Origin: Arabidopsis thaliana
Taxonomy: Eukaryota > Streptophyta > Magnoliopsida > Brassicales > Brassicaceae
NCBI RefSeq assembly: GCF_000001735.4
Contig: NC_003075.7
Coordinates: 10,293,001-10,357,000 of the forward strand
Direction: 5' to 3'
Length of the DNA stretch: 64,000 nucleotides
Below the pieces are notes generated by a model that saw only the letters and a list, made by a program, of their open reading frames with translations, made no database searches and was not told the origin of the DNA. This document shows positions 36,001-47,610 of this stretch, piece by piece. Made by a program: the position numbers and the translations under genes. Position 1 is the stretch's first letter; each line of letters begins with the position of its first letter.

Positions 36001-37370
36001 TGAGACAAATCAATTTTGAGTGGTTGCAAAATAGAAACCTTAACTTAATCAAAAGAGGCCTGATATTAATTAAGAGCTTCCACAAATTTAGAATCTTTCT
36101 TTTCATCATGATTAAAAGGGAAAATATATGATAATTATTTTGGATTATTACTATTTTGATGAGTAGAAAGATTTGACTAGCTTGAGTGGACATTGTTCTC
36201 CTTTTACCATATTTATTGAGAAAATAAAAAAGAATTCGTTATTTAACCAACATTATTTCAAATGTAGTAATTTTCGAAAGTAAATTTTAATGGATATTTC
36301 CAAGCATTCAAATAGTCAAATGGACCAATGATATTACTAAGAAACATCAGAAAAAAAAGAAAAACACAAGAATAAGAAAATAAAATGCCAACGACTAGTT
36401 TTAAAATCTGTACTTTTTTTTCCTAGAAAATTTGTACAAAAAATAACAAAAACCCAAGGCGTATATTCAAAGGTCGAAACTTTATGGTAATGTACTAATG
36501 TCTCAGTGAAAAAATTCAGAAACTTTTTAATACCCTAAATTTTTTTTTTTTTTTTTTAATACCCTAAAACTTTTTAATACCCTAAATCTTTTTAATTTAG
36601 GAAAAGAAAGAAAAAAGAACATACTAATTTCTATTGCATGCTTCTCTCCTACAAACGGACACTTCTTTATTGGTTTTGTTCCTATCATAAGCCTCTGTGT
36701 TCGTGTCTGCAACAGATCTGTCTCCTCTTTCATTTTTCTTTTTCTCTTTAGAAGAAACCGGAAAACAACAAAACCCTCTACCCGAAAGGGAGGTTTTTAA
36801 AGCACTGTGCCAAAAAGCCATCGTTTTCTCCAGAAACCCATCAGTTTCCTCTGAATCCTGCATGTGAAAGTTTGGTGAAGAAAGAGGAGAGAGATCTGTG
36901 ATTTCCTTTAAAACGCTGCCGTTTCTCTCCTTTTTTTTGTTTCTCTTTCTCTTGATCTCTGTTGTTCTGTGGCTGATGATGTCACTAACAACGATGCCCA
37001 CTTGCCTCCATCAATTTTTCAATCTCTCTCATCTTCTTTAATGTGATACAAGTTCTCATCTTCAGTGTATAAGAATCATAAATTTTGATCCTTTAGCTTC
37101 TCTGTTTCTTCTTCTTCTTCTTCTTCCCTTGTAACAGAGAGCTCGAAAGTTTTCATTTTTCTTTCTTTCCCCATCTGGGTTTTCAATTTCACTAATTTAC
37201 TACTCCTGATTTGGGTTTTTTGAGATTTTGTGGACTTAAAGCTATTGCCATAGTTTGTCACACAAAATCACTTCAAATTTGGAAACTTTTTGCAAAAATG
37301 AGATACAATTCGATTTGGTACTTATGCAAGATTCCGAGGAGGAAAGAGATGATATTTTTCTGCTGAATTA
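33037..37370. other. Long intergenic region upstream of the STICHEL-like gene
   Basis: About 4.3 kb without a supportable gene. The open frames are short and AT-rich. Small repeats occur: TTGTGTCCGGAAAG at 35009-35022 and 35047-35060, a GT run near 35250-35265, and TTTTTAATACCCTAAA three times at about 36523-36586. From about 36640 the sequence becomes pyrimidine-rich in places, likely promoter and leader of the next gene. Confidence 0.6.
36523..36586. repeat. Three short copies of TTTTTAATACCCTAAA
   Basis: Units at about 36523-36539, 36553-36568 and 36571-36586, with a T run between the first two. Probably slippage-derived. Confidence 0.75.
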
Positions 37371-40300
37371 ATGACGACGACGACTACTACTACGACAAGG
37401 GTTGCTTCTTCTTCTTCAACACGGAACAATCGAATTCTGAAAGATGCAAATGGAGATATCGGTGAGCATCTTCGTAACCATATCCATTTAACGAATTGTA
37501 TTCATTTGAAGAACAATATGCATAAGCAGAGTCCTGTTTTAACTGACCGTGCCTTAATGAGAGACCTCATTGTTCTCCAAAGGTCACGGTCTCTTAGAGA
37601 TCCATCTGCGAGCCCTCCTGCTTGGAACACGCCTCCTTCTGTTGTGGATTTGCTTCCGAAGAAAGGAGATCTTGTGGAAGGAGGAAGAAGATCTGTTGAT
37701 TTAAAGAAGTCTAGTCGTAGGTTGTCTGCTTTGAGTGGTTCTTCACCTGTTGTCAACTTTGGGACATCTAAAGTGACTCCTTCTGATGAGAGGTCTGGTC
37801 CTGTTAGTGGTGAAAGGGATAGTGGTAGGAGAGTTAAGAGAGAGGAATCTAGTAGAAAGAGTTATAGAATTGGGGATGATTATCAAAATGTTAATGAGGT
37901 TGTTTCTCATGGTTCGGGATCAAAAGCTAGTAGGAGGCTTAGTAGGGTTAATGATGCTATGGTTAAGACATTGTCTGATCAGTTAAATGAGGTTGTTGTT
38001 GGTGATAGTGATGATGTGGTTTCATCTAATGTTCGTCCACGGGTTAGGTATGGAGGAGGTGGTGGTGGTGGTAATACTCGGGGATGTGCGGGTGGAATGA
38101 GTCGGCCTAAAAGACGGAAGTTTAGAGGGACGAGGAGAGTTCGGGGTAAGAGTAGAGATACTGGTGGTGGTAAGAGTGAGATGTCTGTTGCTTCTAACAC
38201 ATTGCCTCAAGTTGAGAAGCATGATGGAGAAAAAGAGGGATTTGGGGAACAGAACATGACAAAGGCTTGTGGGATTCCATTTAATTGGTCAAGAATTCAT
38301 CACCGAGGGAAAACTTTTCTTGATAAGGCGGGTAGGAGTTTGTCTTGTGGTATGTCTGATTCGAAAGGTGGTAGGAAAGGTGAAACTAATGAGAGAAATG
38401 GTTCTGATAAGATGATGATACAATCTGATGATGACTCAAGCTCTTTTATCGGCTCTGATGGTGAAGCACTTCCTTTACTAGTTGATAGTGGAGAGAATGA
38501 TGGTTGGGTGCACGATTACTCGGGGGAGCTAGGTATTTTTGCAGACAGTCTGCTCAAGAACGATGAGGATTCTGACCTTGCTTCAGAAGGAAGGTCAGGG
38601 GAGAAAAAACACAAAAAGAAGAGCCATGTAAATGCTCGGCATCGACATCGGCAACAGCATCAGAGTCTTACTGAAAAATACACACCTAAAACATTCCGGG
38701 ATCTTCTGGGGCAGAATCTGGTGGTACAAGCTCTTTCTAATGCAGTTGCTAGACGAAAGCTTGGACTTTTGTATGTCTTCCACGGTCCAAATGGAACCGG
38801 AAAGACCTCTTGCGCTAGGATATTTGCAAGGGCTTTGAACTGTCATTCCATGGAACAACCAAAGCCTTGTGGCACTTGCAGTTCTTGTGTTTCACATGAT
38901 ATGGGTAAAAGCTGGAACATTCGGGAAGTGGGTCCTGTTGGGAACTATGACTTTGAGAAAATAATGGATTTACTTGATGGTAATGTGATGGTTTCATCTC
39001 AGTCCCCTCGGGTGTTCATATTTGATGATTGTGATACTTTGTCATCTGATTGTTGGAATGCGTTGTCCAAAGTGGTGGATCGAGCAGCGCCACGTCATGT
39101 AGTCTTTATCCTCGTCTGTTCGAGTCTTGATGTTTTGCCTCATGTGATCATATCTAGGTGCCAGAAATTCTTTTTCCCGAAACTGAAGGACGCAGATATA
39201 GTTTACTCATTGCAATGGATTGCATCAAAGGAAGAGATTGAGATAGATAAAGATGCATTGAAGCTTATTGCTTCAAGATCAGATGGTTCATTAAGAGATG
39301 CTGAGATGACTCTTGAACAGCTGAGTTTGTTAGGACAGAGGATCTCTGTTCCTTTAGTTCAGGAACTGGTAAGCATTGTTCTGTCCCACCACCATATAAA
39401 ACAATTGAAAGTATATTTTTTTGAAGATAATTTCGAATTGGTTTTAATTCTTTCAGGTTGGGCTTGTTTCTGATGAAAAATTAGTGGATCTTCTTGATTT
39501 AGCTTTATCTGCAGATACTGTAAATACTGTGAAGAATCTGAGAACAATAATGGAAACAAGTGTAGAACCATTGGCTTTAATGTCTCAGCTTGCAACGGTC
39601 ATAACTGATATTCTTGCTGGTAGTTATGATTTCACTAAAGATCAGCATAAAAGAAAGTTTTTTCGACGACAACCATGTGAGTTTCGACATTTTCCAGCCT
39701 ACCTAAATTTCAATAGCTTTGTTTTAGTCTTTTGTTCTAATCCAACTTTTGATTTGTTATAGTACCTAAAGAAGATATGGAGAAACTGAGACAGGCACTT
39801 AAGACGTTATCAGAGGCAGAGAAACAGCTGAGAGTATCAAACGATAAACTGACTTGGCTCACAGCCGCGTTGCTTCAATTGGCTCCTGATCAGAACTATC
39901 TGCTTCAACGTTCGTCCACTGCAGACACTGGAGGTAGAGAAAGCTCAGATCACCATCTGGATCCTTCTAGCGATGCAGCTGGTGGAAGAAGTTCTGGTTT
40001 GGACAGAAGAAGAGGTGATAGTAGAAAAAACCGACCCGCTGTTGAAGAAATTTGGTTAGAGGTTATTGAGAAGCTTCGAGTTAACGGTTTGAGAGAGTTT
40101 CTTTATAAAGAAGGAAGAATCGTCTCTCTTAATCTCGGATCAGGTAATGCATTTCGTATAGACAAATCTTGAATCTTTATTATGTTCAAAGTTTCTGTGA
40201 AGCCAACTTGTTTCTGGTGTTATGGCAGCTCCTACTGTGCATCTAATGTTCAGTTCTCCGTTAACCAAATCCACGGCTGAGAAATTCCGAAGCCATATTA

Positions 40301-41090
40301 TGCAAGCGTTTGAGGCAGTTCTTGAGTCACCTGTCACAATAGAGATCAGATGCGAGACAAAAAAAGACCCGAGAAACAACGTGCATCATCATCATCATCA
40401 CCCAACTGTGAAAGACAAAAGCCTGCCACAATCTTTAGCACTCATTGGCCATGATTACAACATCGATGGAAGTGGAAGAAGTGAGATAGTTGAAGTTACT
40501 GAATCTAATGGACAAAGACGACAACAACAGAAGCAACAGGAAGAGGAGAGGACAGAGCCAGTTGGTTCCTCTGCGTTAGCCCGAGCTAGAAGGAAACATT
40601 TGGAAGCAAGCCAGAGTCAGAACCAGAGCCAAAGCATTGTGAGAGGTAAGGTCTCGTTGGCTCATGTGATTCAGCAAGCTGACGGATGCTCACTCCAGAA
40701 CGGTTGGTCTAAACGCAAGGCCGTGTCTATCGCCGAGAAGCTGGAACAAGAAAATCTGTAAGAATCTCTAACACTTAATCAAACATCATTTCAAAGATAG
40801 ATAAAAGTAAAAATGTTGACTCTTTTTTTTCTTACAGGAGACTTGAACCAAGATCAAGAAGCTTGTTATGCTGGAAATCCTCAAGAGGCACACGTCGCAA
40901 GGTAACATCAAAACCCTCTTTATCTTCAGTGAAAATCAAAACTTTTTGGTTATGAGTAATTGAAAAGATGGAAACTTTGACATTATAGGCCACGAGGTTG
41001 AAGGTGAGAACAAGAAGGGCAAGACCACATACGTTACTTAAGCTCGTGTCGTGCGGCAAATGCCTGTCTACGAGATCTCCAACAAGATAA
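37371..41090 (+). CDS. STICHEL-like DnaX-type AAA protein (At4g18820)
   Basis: Six exons: 37371-39368, 39457-39676, 39763-40143, 40229-40757, 40838-40901, 40989-41090, giving 1097 residues. The first 440 residues are Arg/Ser/Gly-rich and disordered, beginning with a Thr run and containing a GGGGGGG run and KRRKFRGTRRVRGK. Then comes a module like the bacterial polymerase III gamma/tau (DnaX) subunit: LTEKYTPKTFRDLLGQ, Walker A GPNGTGKT (472-479), and a zinc module with Cys at 491, 500, 503 and 506. Walker B-like VFIFDDCDTL follows, then sensor and lid helices. The C-terminus has a His run and a basic tail. STICHEL itself sets trichome branch number; this paralogue is less studied. No replication role is known for the family. 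Confidence 0.95.
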
Positions 41091-41345
41091 AGGCTTTAAT
41101 TCTCTGATCGATCATACGCAGATTTTACTGTAGTTTCAATCAATGTAGCTTTTTTCTTTGCATTTTTTAATCTTTCTTACCACAAAATAAATGGATTAAT
41201 TTAACTCTTCAAAACCATTCGTAAGAGAGATCTTTATTAATGTAGATGCATCAAGAACTGCGTTATGTAAACCACAGACGCTAACACACATGATTATTCG
41301 TAAGGACGATAAATGAAAGTTGTTCAACGAGGAGATGATATTTGA

Positions 41346-41708
41346 TCAATATGGTTCAACGATCATCCTCCAATTGCTAAGAATGTTGTCGACATCATTC
41401 AAAAGGTTGAGCCATTTTTGCAAATCTTTAGTATTAGTCTCCTTCAATTATAACAGTAACAATTTCAAAATGGTCAGTGATATGGTTTAACTTAAAATGA
41501 TTAAGTTAAAGCAAAAGAAAATCACCCGTCTATAAGTAAGTTTGCGAAGTTCCGGAACCGTGTGCTTGCGAAAATGATCGGCTGCATGAATATCTTTCAG
41601 CCTTTGTAGGTAGCCTTCGACAATCTTCTCCATAAGTTGAGGTTGACCTCTCACAAAATCATTGCATGCAAATTGCATTACTTGTCCATGCTCAAATTTT
41701 CTAAAGCC
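41346..41708 (-). pseudogene. Orphan second half of an HSF DNA-binding domain
   Basis: Minus-strand block 41708-41526 starts right after an acceptor (tatag) and reads GFRKFEHGQVMQFACNDFVR then GQPQLMEKIV. This matches the second coding exon of plant heat-shock factors ([28 protein letters not shown] in HSFA4A here). A donor at 41525 and acceptor before 41441 join it in phase to 41441-41346, which ends in a stop (ETNTKDLQKWLNLLNDVDNI...VEPY). The first HSF exon, with helices 1-3, is absent upstream; only a weak MENNDHF start at about 41870 recalls HSFA4A. It has no oligomerisation or activation region. Probably a decayed duplicate of the HSF genes at 53-56 kb; transcription is possible. Confidence 0.72.
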
Positions 41709-41910
41709 CTATACGGTACGTTAGGTACACCAACATATAGCAACATTACAACATCACAAAATATTTTATACTTATTCTTGGCCAAAGAATCTACAAAACT
41801 TACAAATTTAAAAACGAATACATTTGAACTCGATCGAGATGTGAATAAAATGATCGTTATTTTCCATTGATCAATATCTAGAAAATATACTATGAAGTTA
41901 TAGTTTTAAT

Positions 41911-42282
41911 TTAACAGTAGCAATGACAAATTTTTCTTTTACAGAAGCCACCTCTCGTACAGCCTTGAAGACACCACTTGTTACAACTTTTATTAGTACA
42001 TATTCCAAATTCGGGGTGATCGTTGCAACACAATGAATCTCCTTTGTTGGAAGACAAAATTGAATCTTCATTCATCACTTTTGTGGCTTCAATATCTGCA
42101 AAATAACATAGACATACATGCGTATAATCATATATACCACATATTCAAGATTTTGGTTTTAAAGAATAGTAATCGAAATGAAAAAAAAAAATGCTCAATA
42201 CGGTGTTGATCTAATGAGACTAACCTGCAAGTAAAACGGAGAGAGCGAGGAAAGCGAAGAAAACAAATCTTGGATGGACCAT
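41911..42282 (-). CDS. Defensin-like (DEFL) secreted cysteine-rich peptide
   Basis: Two minus-strand exons, 42282-42225 and 42095-41911, give 80 residues. Exon 1 encodes a signal peptide (MVHPRFVFFAFLALSVLLA), the standard DEFL layout with the intron just after it. The mature part carries ten Cys: LCC, GIC, KSCNKWC, QGC, GFC, KIC and HCYC. The CxxxC and CxC spacings fit the cysteine-stabilised alpha-beta fold. Such peptides serve in defence or reproductive signalling; this one cannot be assigned. A TATATATATA run at 42361-42371 is well placed as a TATA box. Short genes like this are often missed by length cut-offs. Confidence 0.88.
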
Positions 42283-42360
42283 TTTTTTTTTTCTAACGTA
42301 CTAACTCTATAATTATTGTTTATTATATTACTTATGAGAAATGTAGACTTGTTAAGTTTG

Positions 42361-42371
42361 ATATATATATA
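42361..42371 (-). promoter_or_regulatory. TATA-like run of the DEFL gene
   Basis: An alternating TA run about 80-90 bp before the DEFL start codon, a usual distance for an Arabidopsis TATA box plus a short leader. Confidence 0.5.
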
Positions 42372-42771
42372 GGGTTTTTAATTGTTTGCTACTAAAGTTT
42401 TTTTCCGTTAATTTTCTTGCTAATAAAGGTAGGCATTGAATTCTATATTGAAGGCATATCAACAATTTTCTTAGTATCAGCAAGGAAATGATATGGTACT
42501 CAAAATAACATTGCAATTTGCAATGATGATGATACAATTGGTACATTTGTAGAAACAATTGAATTCATGTAAACAAAAATCCAGTAAACTACAAAACAGT
42601 TCAACGTTTTGTATCAGAAAATCACTTGAATGGATCCGATCGCAAGTCAATGATTTTTAATGATTAGTTTCCTTAGATTTATAAAGTTAACAAACATAAG
42701 TAATGCATGATTGGCTCATTGAAAACATGCATGATTTAAAAAGATTATGAAAGATTCTTAATCCAATTTAT

Positions 42772-42801
42772 TTCAAAGGAAACAAATCTTGAATAAGCCA
42801 T
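42772..42801 (-). pseudogene. Remnant of a second DEFL exon 1
   Basis: Ten codons, ATG included, align with the beginning of the intact DEFL signal peptide; the frame then diverges and no Cys-rich exon follows. It is the start of the duplicated 5' segment described for this spacer. Confidence 0.6.
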
Positions 42802-44448
42802 CTTTTTAACACTCTACGTAGTGTTTTATTAGTATCGTTATTTGACATAAGAACTGTAGAATTGTTTACGAATGAGTTTTTTTTGTTTGCTAATAAAGTT
42901 ATTAAATTATATTGAACGTAAATATTAAACACTTTTTTTTTGTAACATCGATTATATTCCTAATATTGTTCTTGAACTACTATTTTAGTATCAATAAGAT
43001 GATGATATGTTATTCATGGAAACATGCATTGCTGAATGATATTATTGGAGTACAATGGTAAACGAAAATCGAGTCAACTAAAACAGTCCAAAGGTGACTT
43101 GATGTCGTTCAAAATCTTAAAAGTTTGAAAGAAACCAATCAAAGAAATATGAAAAAAAATAATGTTTTCATCTATCAAACAAATTAGAATAATGTTTTCA
43201 AATAATTATTACATAAAATTATAATTACATCATGCACTCTTCTTTATCAATAAAAACATAACGGGGTCCGTATCGTCCCTATCACCAAGTTTGAAGTAGC
43301 AGTGATATAATAACGTCTTGTCCCATTTGATAATATGACTAATAGACAGTCTCCAAAAAAAATCTTAAAAGATAATTATAATTACATTTTTTGTATTTAT
43401 CTTTTGGGTGAGAAAAAATAATAAATACAGGATGGGGTATTATTCTTTTATTCCTTTTCACATTGGAGAGTAGAAGGGACTGAAATTGGTGAATGCTTCA
43501 ATGCAAAGTCTTGACAATATAAGTGACACAAAAAACAAATGTAAATACACTAAAAAAAGCTTCTATATCCCCATTTTAATGTGTATTAATATTATACATC
43601 TATATAGAATAAAGAAGAAAAAAGAAAAACCATGAACAAGTTGGTGGGGGTGACACAAACCATACCTCAAGGTAGGTGATATATCCATATGGAGAGATTT
43701 TTAGCTGTTCTTTTAAAGTTAGGACCACTTCTTCCTCAAAACTTCACAAAAATCTCTAACTTTGAGATAACACTAAATCCATCAACTTTACCTTCTTCAT
43801 GATTAAGAAAAAAACATACATCTCTCAGTCTAGGACCATAGAGACCAGGACCGGGACCAATCATGTTGTTGTGTTGGATGAAACTCGGGTTTCGAGGTTA
43901 ATTCTGTACAGATTTTGCTACATGACTAGGGGTGTAATCATGTAACCTTTGCAAAGGCACTAGATTCCATGATCTAAGAACTCAATGTTATTACGGTATT
44001 AAGACAGCTACTAGAAAACTAAAAGATGGGAGGATTCTTGTGGTTCTTGGGTTGGTCACGTTACTCCGAAAGAAGAGAAAGGGAGAGAGAGAGCCAAAGT
44101 CTTTGTCATCAATGAAGTTTGGTTTTTGATTGATAAAATTGGTCCCCCACTTTGGTATAAATTCCAGAACATACCCAGAGATAACAGAACCAATAAAAGA
44201 AAAAGTTATTTAGGCAAAAAGTGGTCACAGGATTCTTCAGGCGGGTTTGGTTCTTTTTTTCAAACTACAACTAGCTTTTACCCGTTAAGACAACATCTTC
44301 ATCTCCCTCCTATTAAACACAACGACCTAACCATATTACAGCAGTAAGCTCTAGATACATATCCCTTCATTTTTTATACATCTTTTCATAGTCTAGCCTA
44401 AGAAACCCGGTAAACTAAGAAAGCACAAAACTTCTTCAGATTCTTGGA

Positions 44449-45498
44449 ATGATGAGATGGGGAAGAAAGAAACCTGTTTCTTCTTCTTCTTCTTCCGGGT
44501 TGTCTCGTGCTCTTCCTGTTTCTTGGTTTTCAAAGTTAAGTGGTTCTTCTGACTTGAAACCTGCAAAAGAGAAGAAGCAAGATGAAAAAGCTAGCCAGAA
44601 CATATCTGTAAAAACTTCCTTGAGTTCTACTACACGTCGAAGTGATATTCATGAGAACAGCAAAAGGTTTCAAAGAGTATCAGTAGAAAAGGAGAACTCT
44701 GCAACAAGATCAGCAGATAAAGAGTCGAATGAGAAGTTTGAAGAGATAATGAGCAGTGTGAGGAAGAAAGTAAGAGATTTCCAAAAAGAGACATGTGGTT
44801 TTCTGGAAGTGGAGGCAATGGATAGAGACAACGGAACTGTGATCCTGACGCCAAGAATTCAGGTGAACAGAGATAAACAGAGATGTGAGAGACGTGACCA
44901 AAGGCTTCTTGAACAAAAGCCAAAGAGATCAGAACAAGACGCGGGGGTCAAGGTGAAAAAACCAGCTAGAAGGACAGGTACAGGAGGTTACAGTAGAGAA
45001 GATTCCGTGATTCTTGGTCATACCATAACAAAACCGGCTCATCAGTGGGAAAAGCTCAAGGAAGTCAAACTAAGAGAAGTGAAGCTGAAGGCTGACCAAC
45101 AGAGGAAATCTCTGTACCTAAAAAGGGAGCTAAACAGAATAGGAACAAAAGAAAACAACAAAGTTAGAGTTTTTTCACCAAGAGCATCTGAAAAATGCAG
45201 AGTTAAAGCTATTGAAGACTTGAAAAAGGCCAAACAGAGAGCACGGGAGCACGAGCTTCTGATAGAAACAGCAGATGGAGGAATGGAGAACGAAAGCTTT
45301 GCAGTAGTGAAATGCTCAAGTGATCCTCAGAAGGATTTTAGAGATTCAATGATTGAGATGATTATGGAGAATGGTATCAACCATCCAGAAGAACTCAAAG
45401 AGCTTCTGGTTTGTTATCTCAGACTCAATACAGATGAATATCATGACATGATCATCAGTGTGTTCCAGCAGGTGCATAATGATTTTAATTTTCATTAA
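44449..45498 (+). CDS. OFP5: OFP5, OVATE family protein (At4g18830)
   Basis: Single exon, 349 residues. The N-terminus ([20 protein letters not shown]) is basic and Ser-rich. The middle is rich in Lys, Arg and Glu and probably disordered or coiled. The C-terminal 65 residues form the OVATE domain: [46 protein letters not shown], then [13 protein letters not shown] proteins bind TALE homeodomain partners (KNOX/BELL) and repress transcription. OFP5 has been linked to limiting BLH1-KNAT3 activity in the embryo sac. The gene is convergent with the PPR gene, 220 bp between stops. Intronless structure is normal for the family. Confidence 0.95.
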   Translation: MMRWGRKKPVSSSSSSGLSRALPVSWFSKLSGSSDLKPAKEKKQDEKASQNISVKTSLSSTTRRSDIHENSKRFQRVSVEKENSATRSADKESNEKFEEIMSSVRKKVRDFQKETCGFLEVEAMDRDNGTVILTPRIQVNRDKQRCERRDQRLLEQKPKRSEQDAGVKVKKPARRTGTGGYSREDSVILGHTITKPAHQWEKLKEVKLREVKLKADQQRKSLYLKRELNRIGTKENNKVRVFSPRASEKCRVKAIEDLKKAKQRAREHELLIETADGGMENESFAVVKCSSDPQKDFRDSMIEMIMENGINHPEELKELLVCYLRLNTDEYHDMIISVFQQVHNDFNFH

Positions 45499-45718
45499 TT
45501 TTGGTGTAGAATAGTAACATATAGATTCATCAGTATGATTTGTGGATAGTTTAAGCTTTCTACGATGTAACTTCATGCTTCTTGGTAATACTAAAACTGA
45601 TAACAATTCTATAAAATTGACAGAATAAGATTAATATAGTTTCTGGAAATTACCAATTTTTAGTCGATTCTTAGTCCTTCACCAGCTAAGAACTCATGGA
45701 CAACTCCGTCAACTTCAG

Positions 45719-47356
45719 TCATGCTACATCCAGGCTTCTGTTTACTCTTTCTGCTCTCATGTTTCTTCTACCGTCTATAACCTTCTCCCACCTTCCATCT
45801 GAGGCATACAAATTTGACATCTGAGCATAACCTGAACTATCACGTAGATTCAATTCCAGTAACCGATTCGCTATACGCTCTGCTTGTTCCAATTGTCCAA
45901 ACCTCTTACAGGCACCAAGAAGAGATTCTAGTAAAATGGAAGCCTCATCTGCTGGAATCTCGTTCACAAGTTCTTCTGCTTCCTCAATTTTTCCCATCCG
46001 ACCAAGCAAATCCACCATACAACCATAGTGTTCAATAGTAGGTTCAACCCTGTAAACACTACTCATCATTTCAAAAAGTTTGCGAGCTTGGTCTAACATA
46101 CCCACATGATTACAGGCCGACAGAACACCAATAAATGTGATACCATTTGGTTTAAAACCTTCATACACCATCTCCGAGAAGATCTCTAAAGCATCTTTTC
46201 CAAGACCGTGAACACTCAAATCCGAGATTATCGAGTTCCATGTACTGACATCTCTCTTTGAAGTAGCTCTAAACACTTCAAGAGCCTTGTCAATTTTCCC
46301 ACACTTCGAATACATATCCACAAGAGCTGTAGCCAAAAACCCTTCAATCTCAATCCCATGCTTGTCTATGTAAACATGTACCCACTCACCTTGACTCAAA
46401 GATCCAAGACTAGCACAAGCAGATAAAACACTAACAAGAGTAAAACCATCTGGTTTCTCTGTGGAATCATCCAGCATCTTATTAAAAACCTCTAAAACCT
46501 CGTTGTAACAACCCACATGTGCATAAGCAGTCACCATAGCGTTCCAAGAAACCACATCTCTAACCGGCATAGAATCGAAAACCTCCTTGGCTTCCTTAAC
46601 CAACCCCGCAGCCGCATAACCCGAAATCATAAAATTCCAAGACTCCACATTCCGTTCCTCCATCTCATCAAACAACGCACGAGCTTCATCCACTAAACCT
46701 TTCTCAAGATAAGCACTCAACAACGAATTCCAAGAAACAGCATCTCTCACAGGCATTCTATCGAGCACTTTACGTGCAATCTCAAAGTAACCGCTTCGTC
46801 CATAAACATTAACCAAAGTATTCTCAACAAACACATCAGTCACCAAACCACTCTTGATAAAAAGACCGTGAATTTGCCTTCCTTCTTCAAACCCACAAAA
46901 CGCAGCACAAGCTTTCAACACAAACGTGAAGCTGTACTTATCAGGAAAAACAGGACCAAGAAGCATTTCACGAAACACGGTTAAGGCAACCTCAGGAGTA
47001 GAGCTATTAGCATAAGCCCTGATGACGGAATTGTGAGTGAACCCATTAGGGCTCCCAATGCGATTGAGAATAGAGTGAGCGTAAGAGACTGTTTTGGGTT
47101 CTGGGTTTGTTGCAGCAAAAGCAACAAGCTTGCTCGCGGAAAACGTGTCATGAAAAAGACCGGTTTTGAGCATAAAGGCGTGAGCTTGTTGAATCTCCGT
47201 CAGAGATTTAGCTCTCTCTGTGAATGAGAGAATCGGTACTGGAGTTGATGAACAAACACTCATTTTTTTCAAATTCTCTTTCTGCAATAACCGCAAGTTA
47301 TATGCTTGTGGTCGGATGATTATTTCTGCACACATATATATGTCTTTTTCAACCAT
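45719..47356 (-). CDS. E-class pentatricopeptide repeat protein (At4g18840)
   Basis: Single exon, 545 residues from the ATG at 47356, or 514 residues from the Met at 47263 (MSVCSSTPVPILSFTERAKS). PLS-type PPR repeats fill most of the protein (DAVSWNSLLSAYLEKG, DVVSWNAMVTAYAHVG, LVDMYSKCGKID, DVSTWNSIISDLSVHG). It ends with an E-type region (ESLLGACKRFGQ, YAQMSNLYASDGRWEKV) and stops at SLDVA, with no DYW domain. Such proteins usually act in organelle RNA editing with a deaminase in trans, but no target can be named. The sequence upstream of Met32 lies in a duplicated noncoding segment, so the shorter start is credible. Confidence 0.93.
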   Translation of the reverse strand: MVEKDIYMCAEIIIRPQAYNLRLLQKENLKKMSVCSSTPVPILSFTERAKSLTEIQQAHAFMLKTGLFHDTFSASKLVAFAATNPEPKTVSYAHSILNRIGSPNGFTHNSVIRAYANSSTPEVALTVFREMLLGPVFPDKYSFTFVLKACAAFCGFEEGRQIHGLFIKSGLVTDVFVENTLVNVYGRSGYFEIARKVLDRMPVRDAVSWNSLLSAYLEKGLVDEARALFDEMEERNVESWNFMISGYAAAGLVKEAKEVFDSMPVRDVVSWNAMVTAYAHVGCYNEVLEVFNKMLDDSTEKPDGFTLVSVLSACASLGSLSQGEWVHVYIDKHGIEIEGFLATALVDMYSKCGKIDKALEVFRATSKRDVSTWNSIISDLSVHGLGKDALEIFSEMVYEGFKPNGITFIGVLSACNHVGMLDQARKLFEMMSSVYRVEPTIEHYGCMVDLLGRMGKIEEAEELVNEIPADEASILLESLLGACKRFGQLEQAERIANRLLELNLRDSSGYAQMSNLYASDGRWEKVIDGRRNMRAERVNRSLDVA

Positions 47357-47610
47357 GGAAGTGAATCGATGTAAAATGTTAAATTCTATGTGAAATTAAT
47401 TAATTAAACAATAAACAATAGACGTGTGTGTGAATGTATATAGAGGAAATAAAAGTACATTATTTTTTGTTAAAGAGAAATAAAAGTACATTATAGTGGA
47501 ATTTAAGTAGGCATAATGCAACACGAAAACACTTAACCCAATCATCATCAACCAGGTTCAGATTATAAACCAAAAGAACAAGTCTAATAGCTGGGACATG
47601 TTTAAACTTT
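47303..47610. repeat. Segmental duplication, copy 1 (pair with 51108-51540)
   Basis: Shared blocks include TTGTGGTCGGATGA, TTTCTGCACACATA, AATTAAACAATAAACAATAG, ACGTGTGTGTGA and CATAATGCAACACGAAAACA. The order is the same in both copies; copy 2 has about 180 extra bases in the middle. Copy 1 covers the first codons of the PPR frame. Confidence 0.88.

Larger units (their letters stand above)
42283..44448. other. Intergenic region with a decayed duplicate of the DEFL 5' part
   Basis: About 2.2 kb. The stretch 42760-43090 resembles 42240-42610: the start of DEFL exon 1 (minus strand MAYSRFVSFE at 42801-42772 against MVHPRFVFFA), then matching upstream pieces (GTTTGCTAATAAAG, TTTAGTATCA). The rest up to 44448 is AT-rich and includes the promoter and leader of OFP5. 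Confidence 0.6.

Noticed and set aside
44630-44923. Minus-strand frame inside OFP5
   Set aside because: Antisense shadow of the OFP5 coding exon.
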